Source: Prochilodus magdalenae
Lineage: Eukaryota > Chordata > Actinopteri > Characiformes > Prochilodontidae
DNA length: 64,000 bases
Assembly: GCA_024036415.1 (NCBI GenBank)
Contig: JAMWET010005455.1
Location: forward strand, 277,501-341,500
Direction of reading: 5' to 3'
In this document: positions 55,395-64,000 of the stretch, piece after piece
Layout: each line of letters opens with the position of its first letter
How positions within the stretch are numbered: position 1 is the stretch's first letter
Translations under genes and position numbers: made by a program
The notes under the pieces: model-generated
The model's database searches: none
Told to the model about the DNA's origin: nothing
Seen by the model: only the letters and a program-made list of their open reading frames with translations

Positions 55395-55825
55395 ATTACA
55401 TGACTGATCCAGGGTCTGTTGTGTGGGTCTGAGGATGGAAGCAATACACAGAGCCTGGGCTGTTCTGGAAACAGTCAAGAAAGGCTGGCAGGCAAGCAAG
55501 CCTTTTTTAGTTTCTAGGTGCCAACATGTGCTGGGCTTTTTCAGAAAGAGTTTTTGATTAGTATGTATTTTATGGAATATAAATAATGGATGCATAATGT
55601 GGCTGATCCAGGATCTGCTGTGTAGGTCTGAGGATAGCAGTAATACACTAAAGCCTGATCTGTTCTGGAATAATTGAAAAAAGGGGAAAGCTTTTTTTTT
55701 TTCTTTTTTTTTTGTACATTCAATATGAGATGCATGCATAATATAGCTGATCCAGTGTCTGCTGTGTGGGTCTGAGTGTGGTTCATACAAAGCCTGGGCT
55801 GTTCTGGAATCTGTCAAGGTATGCT
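55395..55825. repeat. Three irregularly spaced copies of an 85-bp repeat
   Basis: CTGATCCAGGGTCTGTTGTG at 55403, CTGATCCAGGATCTGCTGTG at 55604 and CTGATCCAGTGTCTGCTGTG at 55747 each continue through GGGTCTGAG-type text to GCCTGGGCTGTTCTGGAA (or close to it) and a CAAG end. The spacing is about 200 then 143 bases. Poly-T runs separate copies two and three. The minus-strand ORFs of 81 and 166 codons are formed by the repeat. Confidence 0.75.
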
Positions 55826-55916
55826 AGTTATTCTCCAGCCTAATTCCTTATGATTTCCTAAAACAGAAATCTCTGAATTAATATCCCTGATAGCCAATGC
55901 TATGTTCCTATTGTTT

Positions 55917-56180
55917 TGCCCCTACAGCAGTGGCAAACCTGCGCAATTCACAAGTGCAGTACCACTCGCATCCTGCAGGGTGTCTCCAACATCCGTCCTC
56001 TGTCAGGAGAGCATCCATCACTCGCCTCTGCACTGTCTTGCTTTCCTACCCAGCTCCCTCATTCGCGCTTCTCCACCTGGATACGCAGTCTGCAGACTTA
56101 TTTACACAATAATGTGCTTGCTAAAGGGTCTGTTTACATCTGCATTTGTCTTTTTGGCAGGTGCTTTCATCCAAATTGAT
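55917..56180 (+). other. Possible exon (weak)
   Basis: After the pyrimidine-rich TGTTTTGCCCCTACAG (ends about 55927) all three plus frames stay open for 80 or more codons. One reads QQWQTCAIHKCSTTRILQG, another YSSGKPAQFTSAVPLASC and continues to 56294. No donor is obvious, and none of the peptides is recognised. A run of open frames in moderately GC-rich DNA can occur by chance. Confidence 0.12.
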
Positions 56181-56284
56181 GCACAATCCAGACAAATTAG
56201 GGCCAGCTTGGATGAAAGTGCTACACAACTTTCCATTTCAGGAATAGTGCAAGACAGTTGTAGGAGGAGAAACAGGATGTACAG

Positions 56285-56520
56285 ATCAAGGTAAAAAGAT
56301 GGCACTCTTAAAAGCCAAAAAGTGTTCTTGTAGTGATGTCCTAGAATAACCACTTTTGGCTAAAGAACTGTTTAGGGAAAGGTTCTCAGTTGAAGCCATG
56401 TAACTGAAAGGCACTTCAGGGAAGCAAAAGTGGCTCTTCAATAGCATCACTGTGTGAGGTACATTTAGTTGTGGTAAACACAATGCATTCTTTATGACTT
56501 TGCTGTATTTAGCATTTTTC
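56285..56520. repeat. GGTTCTT-type MITE, degraded
   Basis: AGAACTGTTTAGGGAAAGG, TTCTCAGTTGAAGCCATG and AAAAGTGGCTCTTCAATAGC resemble the repeat at 63130-63620, with weak preservation. Confidence 0.35.
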
Positions 56521-56524
56521 ATAA

Positions 56525-56805
56525 TCGGTTCATAATCAAAATATGTTAGTTATGTTAGAATTTCATGCTGAAAAGACCAAACAAATGCCTCACAAAAAAA
56601 AAAATTCCATTCACTCCCATTCAAAGATAGGAAAGCTTATTCTTTCTTCTGCAAGGTACTGTTTTGGTAATAAAGTTTTTTCTCTGACAGCGACCCCTAC
56701 TGAAGTCATGGGGTACATTATCAAGCTCAGTATATGATACAGGAGACTTCAGACTGTTGATCTGAAATGTAGGAGAAAATCATTTCAGGCCTTATCGCTG
56801 CACCC
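56525..56805. other. Non-coding stretch
   Basis: AT-rich, short ORFs, nothing recognised. Confidence 0.45.
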
Positions 56806-56809
56806 AAGA

Positions 56810-57450
56810 GCCATGACTGTGAACATTCACAGGGCAGTGATGCCCTCCATGAGTCATCCTGGTAGTGCCAGCACCATTGGCAGATGGCTGCACGATGCAG
56901 GACTACATGCCCACAGTCTGCTATGATTACTGCCTTTGACGTCAACATCACCAAAGACTACAGTGGCATTGTGCTAGACTGTCATGGAGTGACCCATAAT
57001 GGCAGCGTGTCATCTTCAGTGATGAGTCCCGCATTTGTTTTGGTGCAGACGACCGACGTATCTGTGTGTGGAGGGACTGTGGTCCGCACCAAGATGAACA
57101 GTTTGCTGTCACGTGTCCAGAAGCGCTGGTGCCGCTCCACCTCCACCTCTACCGCAAAATCTGCAGGAACTGTGTGAGAATATTCAAGATGCATTCGATG
57201 GATTATCACAGGACACCATTAGGAACCTCTACAACTCCATGCCGAGACGCCTGGCATGTTGGGTTAGTAAACATGGTGGACCGAGGCCGCCATACTGAGA
57301 GACACTACTTCTGTATGTGTAGCCCAATAAATATTGATCACACCAATCTAAATTGATCATCATTGATTGTTCCTGGTAACCTTTATTTTCCTTCCCAATA
57401 GCACTGCATTCCCACCATTCCTTCTGGGTGCAGCTATTCCTTTAATGAAA
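56810..57450 (+). mobile_element. Tc1-B copy with first catalytic motif, internally deleted
   Basis: One plus-strand frame is open from about 57000 to 57356. It contains WQRVIFSDESRICFGADDRR and ICVWRDCG; the aspartate of FSDES (codon 57021-57023) is the first catalytic acid of a Tc1 enzyme. A deletion then joins this, in the wrong register, to the C-terminal exon text. In the other frame that text reads LSQDTIRNLYNSMPRRLACW, then VSKHGGPRPPY, the normal Tc1 C-terminus. Upstream, AGTGCCAGCACCATTGGCAG encodes the SASTIGRWLHDAGL-like segment. The second aspartate and the glutamate are missing. The 3' untranslated text ends near 57450 with a damaged terminus. Confidence 0.75.
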
Positions 57451-57454
57451 ATAA

Positions 57455-57828
57455 AAAAGTACATTGAGGAGAGTGTATTCAGTACAAACCTTTCACTGCT
57501 CTATTCTGCCCAGTATTCTGCTCAACTCTGCAGAAGAAAATGGTGAAATTCAAGAAAACGCAGCAACAAGGACGAGAGATCCACTATCACACAGAGATGT
57601 GAAAGAGCCATGGGGAAGCATGAGCAAGAGGGAGAGAGTGAGATGCCAAACAAGCACCAGCAGGGCCAAACTGTGACACTGTGCCCCTCCTGTGACTCTT
57701 TGCTGTTGGGTTAGATGCAAGAGGAGGGCGAAGGGAAGGGGGTGGGAGGGGTTAATCCCTCAGTGCAGCTGATTATATAGCTTATTTCCTGCACCATCCA
57801 GTGGTAGTCAGTGCAGCACCAGAGGCAG
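57455..57828. other. Non-coding stretch before the polypurine block
   Basis: No gene is seen. GGTTAATCCCTCAGTGCAGC and TATATAGC lie near 57755-57780 but show no other promoter feature. Confidence 0.35.
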
Positions 57829-57829
57829 T

Positions 57830-59482
57830 GGGGGATAAAGAGGGTGAAAAGAGAAGGTATAGTAGTCAGAAAGAAAGACAGAAAGAAAAAGGTCTCTCAG
57901 AGAAAGAGAGAGAGATAATCCAGGAATTCCAGAGAAAGGGGCCTAAAAGAAACTAAAAAGCCATTTTGGAGAGAGGGACATTAGGAAAGGAAAAATAAAA
58001 TAGAGAGAAGAAAAAAGGGAGAGAAAGACAATAGTGACAGGAGAATGAAAGAAAAAACAAAGAGCAGAGAAAAGTAGAGAGGCATGGAAAATGCATGAGG
58101 GAAGAACAGGAGATGGAAAAGAGGGGGCAGACAGAAAGAAGAGAAAGGTGTAATCCAGAAAAGAAAGGAAAAAGAATGGAATTACTGGAAGGACAAAACC
58201 GTAGGAAAAGGAAGGGAGGGAACAATGAGAAAAGAAAATGGAACGATAGATCAAAATGAAAGGTGAGAAATTTGAGAGGGAGCCTAAAGCACAGGAAAGG
58301 GTGATTTAAGAGAGAGGCAGCAGAGTTGGAGGAGGTAAAAATGAGAGGTAAACGAAAGTGAGAAACGGGAGGTAGAGAAGAGGTAAAAATAAGGACAAAA
58401 ATAAGAGGAGAGAAAGCCTAAAATGAGGGGAAGAAAAAAGGAAAATGATGGAAAAGAAGAACATAAAAGAGAAAGTGGAAAGACAGAAAGGAGCAAGACA
58501 GAGAGGAAGACGAGGAGACATACAGAAAGGAGAAAAAAGCATGAAAAGAAGGAATGGACCCAATGAGAGGAGAAAATTAGAGATGAAAAAGTCAAGTCAA
58601 GATGAAAAATGTCAAGTGCAGCCATAAAATCAGAACATTGTTTGAGAGAGTGGCAAGGGAGAGAGGGAACAAAGAAGAGATAGACAGAATTAGACAGGAC
58701 AGGACAAAAGAGAAAAGTAAGGATAGACAGAAAAGATAAAATTGAGTGAGAGTTTAGATTGCTGGGCATTAGAAATGCGAGAAGTAGAGTCCTAAAAAAG
58801 GCAGATGTTAAACAGAGGGGGAGAAGGAGAGATGTACAAAAGGAGAAAAAGGTGTAGCAGATAAAAGAAAAAAAGGCAGAGCAGATAAAAGAAAATGAGA
58901 TAGAGAAGGACAGGAGAGGGGAGAAGAGGAAAGGTGGATGAAGAAGAGTGCAGAATAAAAGTAGAGGGGAAAGAGAGGGAGGGGATGGAGCATACTGATG
59001 ATGTGAAACAGAAGTGTACAGAAGTAGAAAGAAAGGAGAAGAAAGAAAAATGAACAAGAGAATGAGGAGCCTAAAAAGGAGAGAAGCAGGTGAAATGGAG
59101 AACAGAAAAAAGACAGGTAAACATATAAAAGAAGAGGTAGATATAAAACATAGGGTGGAGAAAGGAGGGGTAGACTTCAATAAGGGGGTTGGGGAGGGCA
59201 AGGCCTATAAAAGAGGAAAAGGCAGAGGAGATAGATAGAACAGGTAGAGAGGGATAGAGAAAAAGATAAGATAAGAGAGAAGAAGAATAAAAGAGAAAGA
59301 GGAGAAACAGAAACAGGCAGTAAGAAGGGGGGAAGGGGTGATGTAAAAGAGAGGCATACAGAAATATACAGGAGGAAGAAGAAAGAGAGAAAGAGAAGGT
59401 CGAAATGAGAGGATGAGAGTGAGGCCTAAAAGAGCAGAAGAAATTGATTTCAGACAGAAGCAATAGAGAACAGAGGAGGACA
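57830..59482. repeat. Polypurine tract, about 1.65 kb
   Basis: Over this span the plus strand is made almost entirely of A and G (AGAAAGAAAGACAGAAAG, GGAGAAGAAAGAAAAATG). Pyrimidines occur mainly in small islands. One recurring island is GCCTAAA or close to it (57941, 58284, 58418, 58789, 59069, 59422), which suggests a longer eroded repeat unit. Long minus-strand frames (up to 305 codons of F, L and S) result from the composition. Mirror-like purine runs of this kind can form triplex DNA. Poor mappability and polymerase pausing are expected. Confidence 0.9.
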
Positions 59483-59484
59483 GT

Positions 59485-59630
59485 TAAAGAGCGTGGAGGA
59501 ATAGCACTACAGCGAAGTTCCTAGGCGACAGCTCTCTTGGGGTTTGGGTGCCTAAAGCTCTGTCACTGCGGAGCCCCTGAAGACTGATCAATTCACACAG
59601 CTGCCTGACCGCAGGCCGGAGGGGAAGAGA

Positions 59631-59662
<32 letters not shown>

Positions 59663-59855
59663 AATAGAGAGAATTCTCCAATTTGCGATGAAGCACATAA
59701 CCAGTGCCAAAGGGTGCCAGCAAGGCTGATTAAAAAACAGAGAGGGAAACGAATGCTGGGAGCCGCAGTGAGCTTGAAGAATGGGGGTTGCTGGGTCAAA
59801 CACAGGGATTTCATTAGAGGCACAGCAGCATCTGTACATGATTACATCTGCGAAT
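59485..59855. other. Non-coding stretch with a (GA)n run
   Basis: A (GA)n run of about 55 bases lies at 59622-59676. The rest is unique. The minus-strand ORFs (LSLSLS) are by-products. Confidence 0.45.
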
Positions 59856-59859
59856 CATT

Positions 59860-60405
59860 TCCAGGTGAATGACATCTTACATCAATACAACTATTCCCAG
59901 AAGTCACTGAAACACAAAACCATGTTGATGTCACATAAGAAGACCTCTGTGATGTTGTGGGGTGGGGGTTTAATTAGGTGGAAATGGGTTCTTTGGTTGA
60001 GGTGATAGTAAATTTAAACCACAGTGCCTACACTGAGCTGCTGGACCACCAGGTTTTGCCATTTGCTCATCATCTGACTGAGGATCACCTTCCTATCCCT
60101 GTATTCCAAGATGACAAGTTTCTCCTTCACAGGGCTGCTAATGTGTCTGATTGGCATGATGAATTTTCAGAAGCATTCACACATATGGGCTGGATTTGAA
60201 TTCTCTTGGAAATCTGTGGGACTGCCCTGGAACAACTAGCAAAATGCCAGGGAAGACATCCACCAAACCGGACCCAACTGCACAATTTTTTTCAGTGTCT
60301 GAACACTGATGTGGGCTTCATCCAGAAAGTGGTCCAGTACATGCCAAATCCAATCCCAGCTGTTATTGGTGCTCATGGAAGTACTACATGCTATTAGAAA
60401 ATTAG
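59860..60405 (+). mobile_element. Tc1-C fragment, catalytic C-terminal half, best preserved
   Basis: The frame reads HKTMLMSHKKTSVMLWGGG (the VMVWGC-like motif), then in the next frame VNLNHSAYTELLDHQVLPFA, then PVFQDDKFLLHRAANVSDWH (FQDD holds the second catalytic aspartate) and FSEAFTHMGWI in place of WPAQSPDL. The text for the third motif is frameshifted (TCTTGGAAATCTGTGGGACT). The C-terminus (CTGATGTGGGCTTCATCCAG, AAGTGGTCCAGTACATGCC) follows. At least two frameshifts and a stop make it inactive. The N-terminal half is missing, so it complements the deleted copies elsewhere. Confidence 0.75.
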
Positions 60406-60409
60406 CTTG

Positions 60410-62155
60410 ATAAATGACTGCTAGTTAACGCATCTTACCATCGCATAGCCTACCTAACAGTGTAGCTCAAAGAGCTGAGGGAACCCCATCCACATTCATT
60501 TGCTTGTGTGTTGAGTAAACTGGTCAACAATTGCTCATTCTGAAATCCAGCATCTTCGGATTCTTCATTGTAGATTTGCACCATATAGCTTTATTAATAA
60601 TAACTGATTGATATGGTTGATTGTCTCACTTTCCATAACTGGTGTGGCCGGAATGGTAGCCAGGCTTCATTACAGGGTGGCACGGGCCACTTCTGGCCAC
60701 GCCTGACAGATGCGACAGGCCTGAGGACCAGATTCGAGTGCTGCTGCAGCCTTGAAGGAGTGATTTTATGCACACCCTGGTGGCTTTGGGTGCCTCCACA
60801 GCTATTGGACTGTGTGCCCAGCAAATATGAAACATATAACCCAGCGTCTTTCATCATAATGTGAATGAGGCTACGCTTTCCTATTCCCAGTAATAAGGCT
60901 TTTGCTAGATTTACAGCCACACCGAGAACTGGCTGAGCCTTTTCCCATTACAGTGCGAGCACAAATCCAGTTCATTTCCACCTCGCCTGTAATTATTTGC
61001 CCATCGAAGTCTGTGCCATGGGGTAAATAATGACATTTTAGTTAACTGACGGACTGCTAGCCCGAATCATTCTGCGCTATTGCCAGCCCACCTCTCTGCC
61101 AATTCCTTGGCTCAAAGAGTGGCTGAGTTTCAGGTTTACACATATAGGCATCAATCACAGCATTGATGTAATTCATCTATGAAGAAGCCAAAATCATTAT
61201 CACAGCTGAATTTTATGAAAGAGAATTCACTCTTTCCAATAAAACAGGGCTCTCTTTGTGTTCCAGCTGCCTCTTGTGGCTAATGGAGCAGAATTACAGC
61301 AAGTCTTCTGGTTCTATTGCATACATCCATGATTATTTCGCCGAGTCATAAAAAATTCATGCTCCCCATTAATAAACAAGGCTTGGTGCTCAACAAAGAA
61401 AACCATTTAATAGCATTTCCACTGACTTTGGCCCCAGCCGGGCCACATGGGTAAGTTGTATTCTAGTGGCAGGGAAAGGGCTAGCAGAGTGGGACAACAA
61501 ATGAAGTGATTAACCAGGCTTAACAACTGAAATGTCACCAAGCCCAGTAGACCTTGTGTAAAAATTGCCTGTATTGATTCCATTGACTGATTGATCGTTC
61601 GGCGCACGTCGCACACGCCTAGCGGTTCGACTGAGGTGACGACTTCATTTATTAAAGCAGCGAGCCCTGCAAATGTAAGCTGTGTCCTGGAGGCTAATAA
61701 AAGTTTCATTATGATGGAACTTGTAGAAGTTGGATCAGCACTTTCGAAGGCTCGCAGACCATGCTTTCAGCTTCTTCTCGTATAATCAAACATTCAGCTG
61801 AACATACAATAACAGACACATCCCCCCTGGCCACATGTTCCTGGAGAACAGAATGAAACTGATCGAAAGCGTTTCTGAAGTTTCTGAAGTCGTCTGTCTT
61901 GAGGGAACAGATACGCCTCCGTTCTAATCAATGCCTGAGCCTGATGTGCATTTTATGTCGATCAAAACGTGACCCCGTCTGCCCCGCTGGGTTTTGGTAT
62001 GCTGCAAGTCTATATTTTTAAGTGAGTTCTTGATTGAAGCTTAATCCCCCTTGAGGTCCATCCTTCACTCCTGCGTCCTGTTTTTCATAGCAATGTGAGG
62101 CATTATTAAAATCATAAACTACTGCCCTGCTGCTGTACTAACAGTATCAGTGTCA
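60410..62155. other. Repeat-poor block, candidate conserved non-coding DNA
   Basis: The longest stretch in the window (about 60600-61780 in particular) with no recognised repeat. It is complex and moderately CpG-bearing, with many homeodomain- and POU-like cores (CTGTAATTATTTGCCC, GGGTAAATAATGACAT, TTTATTAAAGCAGCGAG). ORFs of 83-108 codons on both strands have no domain. The texture is that of vertebrate developmental enhancers; without an alignment this stays a guess. Confidence 0.35.
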
Positions 62156-62159
62156 TGGG

Positions 62160-62645
62160 GCCTTTTACCTGTGGTAATAATCTATTGTTTGGACCATCAT
62201 GTTCTGAGTATGCCTGTAAATTGGTTGCAGTAAGAAAGACCTGCTATCCCCACCTGAAATGTTTGGGACCAGACTGGAGGCCATATGGACTGGATGGACT
62301 GGTGTCTTGCGCTTGACGAAGGGGATGTTTAAACTGAGTCTGATTTTCACAGTTGCTCTAATTTTGGTGTGAAATTTTGAATATGGACATATGTTTATTT
62401 CTGCCTTTACATCAAGTGACAAACTGGCACCATGGTGTAAAATGTTGGTGGCTTGGAGATCTAGGTAGTTGCTCCCAGGGTTCTAAGGACTGTGAGCTCA
62501 ATCCATGGGTTTCCAAGTTGCCAATGTTGGCCCTTTGAGCAAGGGCCTTTCCCCTTCTCTGCTCTAGGGGCGCTGTATCATGGCCAACCCTGCGCTCTGA
62601 CCATAGCTTTAAGATGGGGTATGCAAATATATATTTTACTCTTAC
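62160..62645. other. Non-coding stretch, no gene seen
   Basis: Unique; ORFs of 66-95 codons overlap the Tc1-E element and are not recognised. Confidence 0.4.
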
Positions 62646-62648
62646 ATA

Positions 62649-63031
62649 CCATGTTGGTAAAAGTATTCGCTCGTTTGCCGTCACACGCATGAGTGACATC
62701 CCATTCTATAGGGTTTCTACAAGTTTTCCATAGGGTTAATCCATAGGGTTTAATATGATGTTGGTCCACCCTTTACAGCTATAACAGCTTCAGCTCTTCT
62801 GGGAAGGCTTTCTACAAGATTTAGGAATGTTTTTATGGGAATCTTTTTAGCTATTCTTCCAGAAGAGCATGCATGAGGTCAGATATTGATGTTGGATAAG
62901 AAGGCTTGGCTTGCAGTCTCCACTCTAAGTCATCCCAATGGTGTTCTATCGGCTTGAGGTCGGGACTCTGTGCAGGGGGAAATAGAAAGTGAACACTTAC
63001 AGGGGGAGTGAATACTTTTAGCAATATAGTG
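62649..63031 (-). mobile_element. Tc1-E non-autonomous element (383 bp)
   Basis: The ends TTGGTAAAAGTATTCGCTCG (from 62653) and GTGAATACTTTTAGCAATAT (to 63027) are imperfect inverted repeats, with TA at 62647-62648 and 63032-63033. On the minus strand the internal frame reads PPAQSPDLKPIEHHWDDLEW and RLQAKPSYPTSISDLMHALL. This is the third catalytic motif of a Tc1/mariner enzyme (the E of PIEH) and its C-terminus. The frame then continues to a TAA-type end in the family text. The first two catalytic motifs are deleted. This terminal type is widespread in fish. Confidence 0.8.
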
Positions 63032-63129
63032 TAGATTTCCAAAGTCAATCCAAAGACCTGCTGGGTTCCTTTGAGTCAAAGGCTTTGACATAGTGCACAT
63101 GGAAAAGCCCATCACAGGTATAGAAGCAT

Positions 63130-63620
63130 TACATTATGTGGATGTTCCTTCAAACCTCCAGGTTTTTCTAGCATCTCATTCCCAACAATGGTTCCTCAAA
63201 GAACCATTTATCAAAAAACCAAAATCAGTTCTTCTGTATCAGGTTGTCCAACCTTATCCACAAAGGGCCAGTGGGGCTGCAGGATTTTTTTCTAAATAAG
63301 CTGGAGCTCATCTGGCCCCACTTGTTTAACAAGCTCATTCATCTCAGTCTTCCAATTAGATCGGACATCCCTGCTCTATGGCATCGCTCAGAAGAACCAT
63401 TTGGTTCCTTTTGGTTCTTGCCTTGGACATAACACTAAAGGTAAAATCTTTAATTGGTATAGAACCTTTACCATTTATGTGGAGGGTCCTCAAACATCTC
63501 ACTTGCATCATGGGATCTAAGAGGAACTGTATAATTAGACAGATTTTTAGGGCACCAAAAGTGGTTCTTCGTTGGCGTTGGCCGAAGAACACTTTGCTTC
63601 CATTTGGAACCTTTATTCTG
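63130..63620. repeat. GGTTCTT-type MITE, split by a fold-back element
   Basis: GGTTCCTCAAAGAACCATTT and CAGTTCTTCTGTATC at 63191-63240 are separated from AGAAGAACCATTTGGTTCCT (63391) and TGGTTCTTCGTTGGCG (63559) by the fold-back element at 63241-63378. The GGTTC/GAACC words can pair with each other along the element. Confidence 0.5.
63241..63378. repeat. Fold-back MITE, second type
   Basis: Left arm GGTTGTCCAACCTTATCCAC with AAAGGGCCAGTGGGGCTGCA, centre CTCATCTGGCCCCACTTG, right end TCGGACATCCCTGCTC. The same left arm occurs at 39448-39526. It looks inserted into the surrounding GGTTCTT repeat. Confidence 0.55.
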
Positions 63621-63639
63621 TAAATTCCAATTAGGATGA

Positions 63640-64000
63640 ACAGCAGGATGGGTTTAATCAAACAAAATACTCTAATGAAGTTCTCATCAGAAACCAAAGC
63701 TTACATCTCTTGGTATTATTGAAGTTTCATTGGCATTCTTCTCATCACTCTCAGAGAGACACAATGAAAGATAAGAGACGTTTCTCATGCTGGAGTCGTG
63801 AGTTTGAAGGTTGACGACGCATGGCCTTGCATGCTGACACCTTCATTTGCACGTCTTTAACAAATGTGAAGGCACGCAGGAGGGAACCCTTGTTGATACA
63901 TTCATTGATATATCCGTAATTCCCCCAGTCTGCGTTACTGCTCGTGACCTCAGCTGTTTGGAGTGACTTCAGCGGACAGCCTGTCTCAGAGGGGAGAAAA
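63640..64000. other. Non-coding stretch at the window end
   Basis: Unique and repeat-free to the end of the window. No gene seen. GTCTTTAACAAATGTGAAGG and TTCATTGATATATCCG are complex enough to be conserved DNA, but nothing proves it. Confidence 0.35.

Noticed and set aside
58284..59201. 305-codon minus-strand frame rich in F, L and S
   Set aside because: Composition artefact of the polypurine tract: pyrimidine-only codons cannot form stops.

Overview
This is ordinary vertebrate nuclear DNA, almost certainly from a ray-finned fish. The reasons are: no dense ORFs on either strand; at least five families of Tc1/mariner-type DNA transposons, mostly as broken or internally deleted copies; tRNA-derived SINEs of the kind common in fish; fold-back MITEs; very abundant (GT)n, (GA)n and (CTAT)n microsatellites; and two long minisatellites. 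Naming an otophysan such as a characin, knifefish or catfish would be a guess. No complete cellular protein-coding gene, rRNA or tRNA gene could be recognised. The window looks intergenic or deeply intronic.

Transposon families are given working names. Tc1-A has ends starting CAGGGGTTGGACAATG, four complete copies of about 530 bp flanked by TA, three of them sharing one internal deletion. Tc1-B has ends CACTCATC...GATGAGTG and about ten fragments. Tc1-C has a helix-turn-helix half (VKEVAEFAGVWKRTV-like) and/or a catalytic C-terminal half, with nine fragments. Tc1-D has ends resembling CACTACCAGTC..GTTTAGA, two copies, one split by a Tc1-B insertion. Tc1-E has ends of the CAATATAGTG type, one deleted copy. 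Further dispersed repeats are an unnamed pair at 26.8 and 29.0 kb that shares a protein frame, a pair at 16.7 and 42.1 kb, a trio at 1.9, 11.0 and 49.1 kb, GGTTCTT-rich repeats, tRNA-derived SINEs and fold-back elements.

Layout: 0-6.4 kb holds Tc1-C, SINE, fold-back and Tc1-B relics, then AT-rich DNA. 6.4-7.9 kb is a 41-bp minisatellite. 8-20.9 kb is mixed unique DNA and relics, with GT and GA microsatellites at 15-16 kb and a short telomere-like tract at 17.0 kb. 21-25.6 kb is transposon-rich. 25.6-37 kb is mainly unique sequence with the paired repeat. 37-44 kb again carries Tc1-A, B and C copies and a candidate exon at 41.4 kb. 44-46.6 kb has GC-rich unique blocks. 46.6-47.5 kb is a 30-bp minisatellite with higher-order structure. 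48-54 kb has a GC-rich block with an RFX-type X-box, Tc1-A, Tc1-C and a nested Tc1-B in Tc1-D. 54.1-54.9 kb is a compound tetranucleotide array. 57.8-59.5 kb is a 1.65-kb polypurine tract. 60.6-62.1 kb is repeat-poor sequence that looks like candidate conserved non-coding DNA. The end holds Tc1-E and GGTTCTT repeats.

Nothing in the window forms a pathway or operon. The most interesting material is structural: repeated creation of short non-autonomous Tc1 derivatives that keep only the DNA-binding domain, nested insertions that date each other, a minisatellite whose unit can fold into a hairpin, a minisatellite whose higher-order period changes along its length, and a long strand-asymmetric polypurine block. 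Family assignments rest on recognisable motifs and copy-to-copy comparison by eye; no alignment or database search was run.
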